From NCBI GenBank assembly GCA_024697505.1, contig JAILFQ010000190.1, positions 1 through 7,011 of the forward strand: DNA of 7,011 nt, given 5' to 3'. The translations under genes and the position numbers were made by a program. Shown here one piece after another: positions 1 through 6,050 of the stretch; position 1 is the first letter of the stretch, and each line of letters begins with the position of its first letter. The DNA comes from Lachnospiraceae bacterium. GTDB lineage: Bacteria; Bacillota; Clostridia; Lachnospirales; Lachnospiraceae. The notes below the pieces were generated by a model that did not search any database, had not been told where the DNA came from, and was given only the letters and a program-made list of their open reading frames with translations.

Positions 1-1256
1 TGCTGGTAGCGCTCTATATGAGCAATGCAGGATGAATAATGTGCGTCTGCCATAACCGCTACAAGTCTGTTGGACCAGTAGAAGTCTTCTGTTGTGGCAT
101 CCCCTGTTGTATTTGCAAGGTAAGCAGGTGTTGTTGTTACGTTGGAGTAGAAAGGAACCAGCTCGTTAAAAGCATTTGAACCTACCGCAAGCCATTCTAC
201 AGACATTAACTCTTTCTTTGCGTAAGGACGAAGCTGGGTTACCGCAAGGAAGTTGTTTCTGTTAATACCTATTGGACGGTACATTCCTCTAAGACTTGCA
301 TCTCCGTGCTTTGCGTAAGGGTTGTAAGGTGTGCCCTGGTAGTAAGCGGAAAGAACATATTTTACATCCTCAACCGTAATCTTCTTATCCGGAACCATGC
401 ACCAAGGAAGGTCGTCGTCTTCCGGTGTGCCCATAAAGTTGTTAGGGCTTAAGGTTCTAAGCATATACCAGGCACGCGGTGTATTGTAGCAATGGTCGGA
501 GTCTGAATGGCTTCCAAATGCTAATCTTGCATTAAAGTTTTCTATTTTCTTAACATCTTCAGCCGTCTGTGCGGTATTTGCACTTCCCGTAAGGTCCAAA
601 TGATTATCCGCAACAAGAGCTGCAAGTGCCTTGCTGCACATATGCTCCTTTTCCGGTCCGTAGGCGTCTTTGAAGTTGAAAGTATCTGTGCCGAACTGGT
701 TTGGCATAACTACATAAACGTCATCCGGAACTCTTCTTGCAATCCAGTTATGTCCGCCTATTGTTTCCAGCCACCAGATTTCGTTTACATCCTGGAAACC
801 TATTCCGTTCATTTCGTAGGTTCCGTATTTTTCAAGAAGTTCTCCGAGTCTTTTGGCGCCTTCTTTAGCGGAATGTATATACGGAAGTACAAGAGTAACA
901 AGGTCTTCTTCTCCTATTCCTTCTTTCACAAGAGGGTCTGCACCAAGAACTCTTGGGTTTGTTGTGATTGTTTCGGTGCCGTTCATGGCTACGTTTTCTT
1001 CGTTTACGCCGGCAGCCGCCCAAATACCTTCCTCAGGTGTTGCGTTAGGCATTGCGGTGTAGCGCATCGGGTTATCCGGGAGTTCAATTTCCACTTTGGA
1101 AATAATGGATTTATACGTCTTTGGTTGGTCTTCCGGATTTACGACTATAAATTTTTTAGCACAGAATCCGGTGCTTCCGGAGTCTTCGTTTCTTGCCATC
1201 AAGGTGGAGCCGTCGTAGCTGGCATTTTTTCCTACAAGTATTGTTGTACAAGGCAT
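1..1256 (-). CDS. C69-family (PepD/U34-type) dipeptidase, 3' end beyond window
   Basis: Likely a cytoplasmic Ntn-hydrolase dipeptidase of peptidase family C69, related to the lactobacillal PepDA enzymes, which releases amino acids from dipeptides. The first 418 residues are visible and the frame stays open to the window edge, so only the C-terminus is missing (PepD-type proteins are usually somewhat under 500 residues, from memory). The N-terminus reads MPCTTILVGK; Cys3 fits the family nucleophile, which is exposed when the short leader is removed. Other family-like blocks are ARNEDSG (about 21-27), EGIWAAAGVNEENVAMNGTE (76-95) and the EIWWLETIGGHNWIARR stretch (159-175). The ATG at 1256 is supported by AAGGAG eight bases upstream and by placing the Cys at position 3. 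No signal peptide is present. It lies downstream of proA but is separated from it by 650 bases of repeats, so it probably has its own promoter. The family call is firm; the substrate range is inferred. Confidence 0.9.
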   Translation of the reverse strand, partial: MPCTTILVGKNASYDGSTLMARNEDSGSTGFCAKKFIVVNPEDQPKTYKSIISKVEIELPDNPMRYTAMPNATPEEGIWAAAGVNEENVAMNGTETITTNPRVLGADPLVKEGIGEEDLVTLVLPYIHSAKEGAKRLGELLEKYGTYEMNGIGFQDVNEIWWLETIGGHNWIARRVPDDVYVVMPNQFGTDTFNFKDAYGPEKEHMCSKALAALVADNHLDLTGSANTAQTAEDVKKIENFNARLAFGSHSDSDHCYNTPRAWYMLRTLSPNNFMGTPEDDDLPWCMVPDKKITVEDVKYVLSAYYQGTPYNPYAKHGDASLRGMYRPIGINRNNFLAVTQLRPYAKKELMSVEWLAVGSNAFNELVPFYSNVTTTPAYLANTTGDATTEDFYWSNRLVAVMADAHYSSCIAHIERYQ

Positions 1257-1286
1257 GGTTTAGTCTCCTTTAAATTAAATTTGTGG

Positions 1287-1303
1287 GGAAGTATATAGCT
1301 TCC
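1287..1303 (-). promoter_or_regulatory. Candidate promoter/operator of the C69 dipeptidase gene
   Basis: A short inverted repeat (GGAAG, 7-base AT-rich centre, CTTCC) lies about 31 bases upstream of the dipeptidase ATG. On the minus strand it contains TATACT (1295 to 1290), one mismatch from a sigma-A -10 box, which would give a leader of roughly 27 bases carrying the AAGGAG site. No convincing -35 hexamer is found at the usual distance. The hexamer also lies within the degenerate short repeats, so it may be fortuitous. Low confidence. Confidence 0.25.
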
Positions 1304-1374
1304 TTGGGTAGTTTAGAGGCTTTCTTGGGTAAGTCCCGAATGGAGTATATTGCTTCCTTGAGTAAGTCCCGAAT
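1287..1374. repeat. Cluster of short degenerate direct repeats upstream of the dipeptidase gene
   Basis: Three related segments follow one another. The second (1319-1341) and third (1352-1374) share GCTT(T/C)CTTG(G/A)GTAAGTCCCGAAT at a spacing of 33 bases. The first (1291-1310) matches the third at a 54-base offset (GTATATAGCTTCCTTGGGTAG against GTATATTGCTTCCTTGAGTAA) but lacks the AGTCCCGAAT tail. The sequence is not similar to the 241-base repeat beside it. It gives repetitive peptides in more than one frame on both strands, which argues against coding. Its role is unknown; it may belong to the dipeptidase leader or promoter region, or be decayed repeat DNA. Confidence 0.7.
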
Positions 1375-1394
1375 AAAGTTGCTGCCGCAACTTT
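1375..1394. repeat. Perfect 8-base-arm hairpin at the left edge of the 241-base array
   Basis: AAAGTTGC, loop TGCC, GCAACTTT form a perfect inverted repeat at the junction of the short-repeat cluster and the first 241-base unit. At the start of the second unit (1619-1632) the corresponding hairpin is GTTGC-GGCA-GCAAC. Its 14-base core is the exact reverse complement of the core here (GTTGC-TGCC-GCAAC). The third copy has GTCGC in the left arm, which breaks one pair. Confidence 0.75.
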
Positions 1395-1503
1395 GCTTGG
1401 ATATTGCAGAAGAAAAGGAATCTTCACCCACTTTCTTATTGCAGAAGAAAAGGAACCCTCGGGTGGAAGCGCACCTTTTCGACTACAATTCCAAGCAAAT
1501 TGC
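1387..1503. repeat. Palindrome A, copy 1 (about 117-base imperfect inverted repeat)
   Basis: The left arm begins GCAACTTTGCTTGGATATTG and the right arm ends CAATTCCAAGCAAATTGC, its reverse complement except for single-base insertions. The arms continue inwards through GAAAAGG (left) and CCTTTTC (right). The interior contains an 18-base direct repeat, ATTGCAGAAGAAAAGGAA, at 1403-1420 and 1438-1455. One arm pair that is G-C in copy 2 becomes a G-U wobble here if the minus strand is transcribed. Confidence 0.8.
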
Positions 1504-1544
1504 ATTTGTCCGAAGGACCCGCGCTTTTAGACGAGTCGAAATCA

Positions 1545-1604
1545 CCTCTTAGAGTGGCAAGGCGCGAAGCCTATGCTGAGCGTCTTAACCGCCACTCTTA
1601 GAGG
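1545..1604. repeat. Palindrome B, copy 1 (60-base inverted repeat)
   Basis: The outer arms CCTCTTAGAGTGGC (1545-1558) and GCCACTCTTAGAGG (1591-1604) pair over 14 positions with one T-T mismatch. Inside, AAGGCGC pairs with GCGTCTT through one wobble on the plus strand, leaving AACC as a bulge and a loop of about 14 bases. Weaker pairing (GTC-AAA against TTTGAC) extends the arms outwards. On the minus strand the stem is followed by TGATTTT, a poor T-run, so a role as a terminator for proA is possible but not convincing. Confidence 0.85.
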
Positions 1605-1627
1605 AAGTTTGACGAGACGTTGCGGCA

Positions 1628-1744
1628 GCAACTTTGCTTGGACATTGCAGAAGAAAAGGAAGCCTCACTCGCTTTCTCATTGCAAGGGAAAAGGAACCTA
1701 CGGGCGGAAGCACACCTTTTCGACTGCAATTCCAAGCAAATTGC
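1628..1744. repeat. Palindrome A, copy 2
   Basis: Same layout as copy 1, with slightly better pairing. Left arm GCAACTTTGCTTGGACATTG plus CAG, and right arm CTGCAATTCCAAGCAAATTG plus C, are reverse complements apart from two single-base insertions. GAAAAGG and CCTTTTC continue the stem. The second ATTGCAGAAGAAAAGGAA of copy 1 is here ATTGCAAGGGAAAAGGAA. Fourteen of the seventeen differences between units lie in the half unit that holds this palindrome. Confidence 0.8.
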
Positions 1745-1785
1745 ATTTGTCCGAAGGACCCGCGCTTTTAGGCGAGTCAAAATCA

Positions 1786-1845
1786 CCTCTTAGAGTGGCA
1801 AGGCGCGAAGCCTATGCTGAGCGTCTTAACCGCCACTCTTAGAGG
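1786..1845. repeat. Palindrome B, copy 2
   Basis: Identical in every base to the 60-base palindrome at 1545-1604, including the single T-T mismatch in the 14-base outer arms. Palindrome B and its flanks are the most conserved part of the unit between the two copies, in contrast to the drifting palindrome A. Confidence 0.85.
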
Positions 1846-1868
1846 AAGTTTGACGAGACGTCGCGGCA

Positions 1869-1907
1869 GCAACTTTGCTTGGACATTGCAGAAGAAAAGG
1901 AATCTTC
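1869..1907. repeat. Partial third copy, left arm of palindrome A only
   Basis: This segment reads GCAACTTTGCTTGGACATTG and continues CAGAAGAAAAGGAATCTTC, matching the start of copies 1 and 2 and then breaking off. The last matching base, 1907, is also the last base of the proA stop codon, so the array is cut off at the gene end. Only one arm of palindrome A is left and it has no partner on this side. Confidence 0.85.
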
Positions 1908-3205
1908 TACTCCAACTCCTTAAAGTGGAATTCCTTTCTTCCCGCCGCGTAGTCCCCTACAATATGTCCATTTCCGTAAAGCTTATACTTATATGTGGTT
2001 AAGCCTTCCAGTCCTACAGGACCGCGGGCATGTATCTTTCCTGTACTTATGCCGACTTCTGCTCCGAAGCCGTAGCGGAAACCGTCTGCAAATCTTGTGG
2101 AGCAGTTTTTATAAGTACCTGCGGAGTCCACAAGCATCATAAAAGTTTCTGCGGTTTCATCATTTTCGGTGATGATGCAGTCTGTATGGTGGGAGCCGTA
2201 AGTATTTATGTGGTCTGCAGCTTCGTATACGTCCGCAACAAGTTTTACAGAGATACACATATCAAGGTACTCTGTATTAAATTTGTCTTCTTCCATGAGC
2301 TCAGCACCAAAATCTTTTGGCAGGAGTGCGTTTACTTCGCTTGTGCAGCGGATCTTTACGCCTGCATCTTTTAAAGCCGTAAGAAGAGGAAGAACAAGGT
2401 CCTTTCTTTCTCTTGAAATAAGCAGGGTTTCCGTTGCATTGCAGGCAGCTGTATACTGAGTCTTTGCATCCACAATTATCTTCTTTGCTTTTTCAAGGTC
2501 TGCATCTTTGTCGGCGTAAGTATGGCAAACTCCGTCCGCATGGCCCATTACAGGTATCTTTGTATTATTCATTATGTAACTTACAAAAGCATTTGAGCCT
2601 CTTGGTATTAAGAGATCTACATATTTTTCGCAGGTAAGAAGCTCATTTACATCTGCGTGGCCCTCTATTCTGAAAAGCGCTCCGGCAGGAGCACCGTTTT
2701 CAACTGCTGCCTTATAAATTACATCAAAAAGTGCCTTGTTAGTATTTTGGGTTTCCTTACCCCCTTTAAGAACCGCACAGTTACCGCTCTTAATGCAAAG
2801 AGAGGAAATCTGTACAAGGGCGTCCGGCCTTGCTTCAAAAATAACACCTATAACGCCTATAGGACAGGTAACTCTTTTAAGTACAAGTCCCTCATCCAAT
2901 TCTCTGTTTAACTGCACTTTCCCAAGAGGATCCTGAAGTGTGATAAGCTGGTCTATTCCGGCACATACATCAAGAAGCTTCTTTTCATCAAACTTAAGCC
3001 TTTTCATAACGGAATCCGGAATGGAAGATTTTTTTGCTTCTTCAAGGTCTTTAAGATTGGCCTTAAAGATCTCTTCCTTATCTGCCAGCAAAGCTTCTTT
3101 TACAGATTTTAATATGGAGTTTCTTTTTTCAAGAGAAAGAGCAGCCATCTTAGGGCTGTCTGCTTTCATTCTTTTCGCGGCTTCTTTTACAGATAAGGTT
3201 TCCAT
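1907..3205 (-). CDS. proA: Gamma-glutamyl phosphate reductase (glutamate-5-semialdehyde dehydrogenase)
   Basis: Second enzyme of proline synthesis from glutamate: NADPH-dependent reduction of gamma-glutamyl phosphate to glutamate-5-semialdehyde, which cyclises to pyrroline-5-carboxylate. Cytoplasmic, aldehyde dehydrogenase superfamily. The 432 residues match the usual family length (about 415-430). Visible ProA blocks are PIGVIGVIFEARPD (115-128), LKGGKE (146-151), PRGSNAF (201-207), GHADGVCHTY (221-230), the catalytic cysteine Cys255 in AACNATETLL (253-262), and ARGPVGLEGLTTYKYKLYG near the C-terminus. The ATG start has AAGGAA nine bases upstream. It lies 55 bases after the hydrolase gene with no visible terminator between them, so cotranscription is plausible. 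proB, the usual partner, is not adjacent here. The stop codon (TAG) coincides with the end of the repeat array, but the C-terminus looks intact. High confidence. Confidence 0.97.
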   Translation of the reverse strand: METLSVKEAAKRMKADSPKMAALSLEKRNSILKSVKEALLADKEEIFKANLKDLEEAKKSSIPDSVMKRLKFDEKKLLDVCAGIDQLITLQDPLGKVQLNRELDEGLVLKRVTCPIGVIGVIFEARPDALVQISSLCIKSGNCAVLKGGKETQNTNKALFDVIYKAAVENGAPAGALFRIEGHADVNELLTCEKYVDLLIPRGSNAFVSYIMNNTKIPVMGHADGVCHTYADKDADLEKAKKIIVDAKTQYTAACNATETLLISRERKDLVLPLLTALKDAGVKIRCTSEVNALLPKDFGAELMEEDKFNTEYLDMCISVKLVADVYEAADHINTYGSHHTDCIITENDETAETFMMLVDSAGTYKNCSTRFADGFRYGFGAEVGISTGKIHARGPVGLEGLTTYKYKLYGNGHIVGDYAAGRKEFHFKELE

Positions 3206-3260
3206 AATTTTAATTTCCTTCCGTTGATTTATTTCTTACTTTTCCCTGACGGGCTTTAAC

Positions 3261-4358
3261 TCAGTTCTTTTCCTTTTTCTTTGTTCTTAAATCTTTTTCA
3301 ATATTTTTAAGTCTTTTCCTGTGTTCCAGTATTATCCCCAAGAGTTCTTTAAGCGGTTTGGAAAGTCCGGGAAGCCTTACCGCAATTCCTACAAACTTGG
3401 TTATGTCCATTCTTTCAAAGTCACTTACATATTCAATGTTATTGTCGGAAAAGATGTTAAAGAGTTCATTTATAACCCCTTCTCTTTTTTCCACCGGTAC
3501 GGATTCTATCCAAAGATTTATTCTCTCGGAAAGTTCCTTGCTGCTTTCGCTTGTGTCACCCGCAAGTTCAAAACCTCGTGCGCTGCAGGACCAGTTAATA
3601 ACCTCATGCTGTTCTAACTGGTCGCCAAAAGCGGCAACAATCTTCCTTTTATAACTTGGTCTGAACATATTTCCCACGACGCATTCAACAGGAACAAAGG
3701 CTTCTATTCTGTCTTCTATGTCCCTGTAGCCTTCTGTTTCCGCTAAATCTCCTGCAAAGCCCGGGCCGTCAAAAACAAGTACTTTTTTAATCTTTTTTCT
3801 AAGTTTCGCTTCAAAACTTGCAGATGCAAAAACCGCCAGGCCTCCGCCTTTGGAGTGGCCCATTATAATGCCCTTCATAAAAGGTTTCTTAAACACTTCC
3901 CCGGCATACTTAAGAGCTTCTATCATACCTTCTGCATCATTTTTATATGCAAAGGTAAAATTCTCTTTCCAGGAAAGCAGGGAGGAGTCTGTTCCTCTAA
4001 ACATAACTATTGCTCTGTGCCCGGAAAGATAATAGGTCAGCCCGTAAAAGGTCTTTGTTTCCTCTTTGTTTATGTCTACCACCGGGTTATACATTTTTAT
4101 TTTTTTATATCTGGGACTGCCCGCCATAAGGGTAAGAAGTTCCATGTATTCCGCCTTATGGTGTTCGTCAAGGTTTCTTACTTTTTCGTTTTCTTTATAA
4201 AGCTGTATTGCTTCTTCAAGACTTGCTTTTTCTTTAAACAACCCTGTAAAATCCAAATGAGCAACAGCAGCAAGAGCAAGCGCATCCACTTCATTAAACG
4301 GGGCGTATTTAAAAGGTATGTCTCTTCTTAATTTTACGTAGCTAAGAACGTTTTGCAA
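3261..4358 (-). CDS. DUF2974 / Mbeg1-like alpha/beta-hydrolase fold protein, TTG start
   Basis: A 365-residue protein of the DUF2974 (Mbeg1-like) family, related to class 3 lipases. The substrate is unknown. The N-terminus (NVLSYVKLRRDIPF, then PFNEVDALALA at about 20-30) matches the typical opening of this family. The nucleophile elbow is GHSKGG (167-172) with Ser169. VMFRGTD (118-124) resembles the lipase oxyanion-side strand. DGPGF (197-201) and His251 in QHEVINW are plausible remaining triad positions, by inference. No signal peptide or membrane span is visible; the C-terminal tail is rich in Lys and Glu. The start is TTG, chosen because AAGGAG lies seven bases upstream and translation from there gives the complete family N-terminus; the next in-frame ATG is about 70 codons further in. 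It probably begins a transcript that continues into proA. The fold is well supported; the cellular role is not known. Confidence 0.85.
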   Translation of the reverse strand: MQNVLSYVKLRRDIPFKYAPFNEVDALALAAVAHLDFTGLFKEKASLEEAIQLYKENEKVRNLDEHHKAEYMELLTLMAGSPRYKKIKMYNPVVDINKEETKTFYGLTYYLSGHRAIVMFRGTDSSLLSWKENFTFAYKNDAEGMIEALKYAGEVFKKPFMKGIIMGHSKGGGLAVFASASFEAKLRKKIKKVLVFDGPGFAGDLAETEGYRDIEDRIEAFVPVECVVGNMFRPSYKRKIVAAFGDQLEQHEVINWSCSARGFELAGDTSESSKELSERINLWIESVPVEKREGVINELFNIFSDNNIEYVSDFERMDITKFVGIAVRLPGLSKPLKELLGIILEHRKRLKNIEKDLRTKKKEKN

Positions 4359-4393
4359 CTTGTCTCTCCTTAACAGTTTCTGTATTGATGCTC

Positions 4394-4399
4394 ATTATA
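4394..4399 (-). promoter_or_regulatory. Candidate -10 box for the DUF2974 gene (and proA)
   Basis: The minus strand reads TATAAT here, a perfect sigma-A -10 hexamer, 35 bases before the TTG start. It would give a leader of about 29 bases that includes the AAGGAG site. The -35 is poor: TTGCCC is the best candidate but sits 20 bases away, longer than the optimal 17. A palindrome overlaps the spacer and -35 region, so an activator or repressor could be involved. Moderate to low confidence. Confidence 0.4.
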
Positions 4400-4406
4400 T
4401 TACAGC

Positions 4407-4430
4407 ATTCTTGGTCCCGGGGCAAAGAAT
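4407..4430. promoter_or_regulatory. 24-base palindrome in the uxuB-DUF2974 gap
   Basis: The arms ATTCTT and AAGAAT flank a GC-rich centre (GGTCCCGGGGCA). The 12-base half-sites match at 10 of 12 positions. It starts only three bases after the uxuB stop codon and directly upstream of the TATAAT hexamer. There is no T-run after it on the minus strand, which makes a classical intrinsic terminator for uxuAB unlikely. It could be an operator or a transcript-end stem. Confidence 0.45.
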
Positions 4431-4433
4431 AAT

Positions 4434-6050
4434 CTAAAACATATTCCTTAAAAGATTATAAACAGCACCTTCGCCTTTAAGCATAGACGTAAAGTACTCT
4501 TCCGTAATCTCTCCCAAACCTGCTTTATACACATCAACTCCAAATATGGTCTCATCATTTAAAATCTCGGAAAGCTTTTCGTGGATAAGTTTACGGTCAC
4601 ATGTTCCAAGTCCGATTCCCTCCAGTTTTTCCTTTACGCTTTCAAGAAGCGGGTCCGGGCTTGGAGTAAAGGCTTCGCCCTTATCGTTAATTCCAAGCAC
4701 ATATCTTAACCAGCCTGCAAAAACAAAAGGAATGGCGCGAAGATCTCCCACATTAAGACTATCATTTGCCAGGTAAGCCTTAATGGTCTCTCCGTATCTT
4801 ACAGACAGTTTTTGAGAGGTATCCATTGCAATTCTCTGAGGGGTATCCGGCATAAAAGGATTCGGAATACGCACATTAACCACTTCATCAATAAAGTCCT
4901 TCGGATTAATGATTCCCGGATTTACAACTACAGGAAGACCTTCTGTATACCCTATTGTCTCCACAAGTTTTTTAAGGTGTTCGTCCTTCATTTCCTCAGA
5001 AATGAGGTTGTGAGAAAGAAGACATCCAAAGACCGCCAGTGCTGTATGCAGCGGATTAAGGCAGGTGCAAACCTTCATTTTTTCCACCTTGTCCACCGTC
5101 TCTTTGTTTGTATAATAAACACCTTTGTTCTTAAAAGGGATCTTCCCGTTTGGGAAAGCGTCCTCAATTACAAGATAACGGCATTCCTCTGCATTTACAA
5201 AAGGCGCCACATAAGTATTCTTACTTGTAACAATGGACTCAAGGTCCTCCACCCCGTCTTCACCGAGAAGCTTTTTAATTTTTTCGTCCGGGCGCGGTGT
5301 GATCTTATCTATCATTGTCCATGGAAATGATACTACGGATCTGTCGGAAACGTAGGCAGCAAAGCCCTTTTGTACCTTTCCGTTTTTCTCCCAGGCCTTT
5401 GCGTAAGAAAGAACCGCTGCAGAGAGTCTGTCCCCGTTGTGAGAGCAGTTATCCATGCTGACCATGGCAAGGGGAAGGTAACCGGTTAAAAATCTTTCAT
5501 AAAGAAGGGAAGTAACCTTGCCTATATAGCTGGAAGGAGTTTTAGGGCCTTCTTCCATATCTTTTAACACTCCCGGAAAGAACTGCCCGTTACCGTCAGC
5601 TAAAACATAGCCCTTTTCCGTTATCGTAAAACTTGCCATTTTAAGAGAAGGACTTTTAAATATATTTTTAAGTCTTTCAAAATCTTCGGTATAAAGAGGG
5701 TCTGCGACAAGCGCCTCGGCAATACTTGCATTAACGGCCTTATCCACACTTCCGTCCGACTTTAAAGTTACCACAAGGCTTAAATTGTCGTGGGGAAGGT
5801 ACATCTTCTTAATAATTTCAGGGTCGTAGCCCTCTGCGGCAATTATTCCCGTAGACATTTTGCCTTCGGAGAGAAGTTCTTCGCAAAGCACTGCCTGAAA
5901 GGCACGAAATATATTTCCTGCGCCAAAGTGCACCCATTCCGGGTTTTTTAAAGTTTTTGCCCTAACGGCATCCACATCGTAAGAAGAAAGCTTGTAGCCG
6001 GCCTTTTCCCACTCCTCTTTATTTTTTATTCCATCATTTGAAAGTATCAT
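4434..6050 (-). CDS. uxuB: Fructuronate reductase (D-mannonate oxidoreductase), long mannitol dehydrogenase family
   Basis: Interconverts D-fructuronate and D-mannonate with NAD(H), the step before UxuA in glucuronate breakdown; cytoplasmic. The 538 residues belong to the polyol-specific long-chain dehydrogenase family. The N-terminal Rossmann motif is HFGAGNIFRA (41-50, GxGxxxR). MVSMDNCSHNGDRL (196-209) and FPWTMIDKITPRP (242-254) are family blocks, and CLNPLHTALAVFG (330-342) carries Asn332 and His335 of the catalytic region. The usual Lys five residues before the Asn is not in register; Lys326 is one residue further away. The ATG overlaps the uxuA stop by four bases (ATGA) with AGGAAAGG about ten bases upstream, so translation is probably coupled. 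The operon partner fixes fructuronate as the likely substrate; tagaturonate or mannitol is less likely. Confidence 0.9.
   Translation of the reverse strand: MILSNDGIKNKEEWEKAGYKLSSYDVDAVRAKTLKNPEWVHFGAGNIFRAFQAVLCEELLSEGKMSTGIIAAEGYDPEIIKKMYLPHDNLSLVVTLKSDGSVDKAVNASIAEALVADPLYTEDFERLKNIFKSPSLKMASFTITEKGYVLADGNGQFFPGVLKDMEEGPKTPSSYIGKVTSLLYERFLTGYLPLAMVSMDNCSHNGDRLSAAVLSYAKAWEKNGKVQKGFAAYVSDRSVVSFPWTMIDKITPRPDEKIKKLLGEDGVEDLESIVTSKNTYVAPFVNAEECRYLVIEDAFPNGKIPFKNKGVYYTNKETVDKVEKMKVCTCLNPLHTALAVFGCLLSHNLISEEMKDEHLKKLVETIGYTEGLPVVVNPGIINPKDFIDEVVNVRIPNPFMPDTPQRIAMDTSQKLSVRYGETIKAYLANDSLNVGDLRAIPFVFAGWLRYVLGINDKGEAFTPSPDPLLESVKEKLEGIGLGTCDRKLIHEKLSEILNDETIFGVDVYKAGLGEITEEYFTSMLKGEGAVYNLLRNMF

Larger units (their letters stand above)
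1387..1907. repeat. Tandem array of a 241-base element, about 2.2 copies
   Basis: Copy 1 is 1387-1627, copy 2 is 1628-1868, and a partial copy 3 is 1869-1907. The period is constant: the ACTTTGCTTGG block recurs at 1390, 1631 and 1872, and GGCGCGAAGC at 1561 and 1802. By hand count copies 1 and 2 differ at 17 of 241 positions (about 93% identical), 15 of them transitions. A stretch of 82 bases (1539-1620 and 1780-1861) is identical. The unit length is one base over a multiple of three, so reading frames shift from copy to copy and no ORF spans the array. There is no transposase, no CRISPR-like spacing and no tRNA or rRNA. Possible identities are a MITE or REP-like element or a structured RNA. 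The array fills most of the gap between proA and the dipeptidase gene. Confidence 0.95.

Noticed and set aside
600..1298. 232-codon plus-strand ORF
   Set aside because: Antisense to the well-supported C69 dipeptidase gene; the translation is low-quality and resembles no family.
1598..1786. Minus-strand 62-codon ORF within the repeat array
   Set aside because: It lies wholly in the palindromic repeat, has no ribosome binding site, and the frame is not kept into the neighbouring unit.
1387..1907. CRISPR array
   Set aside because: The repeats are 241 bases long and directly adjoining, with no unique spacers and no cas genes.
1404..2002. Chain of three overlapping plus-strand ORFs (1404-1601, 1573-1842, 1814-2002), two of them starting with the same MLSVLTATLRG peptide
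   Set aside because: They arise because the 241-base unit is one base over a multiple of three, so the same sequence is read in shifted frames. None has a ribosome binding site, and the last runs antisense into proA.
3206..3260. Terminator or promoter between the DUF2974 gene and proA
   Set aside because: Only a 3-base stem (CCC/GGG) and no clear -10/-35 pair could be found; the gap fits simple cotranscription.
4407..4430. Intrinsic terminator of uxuAB
   Set aside because: The stem contains two mismatches and no T-run follows on the minus strand.
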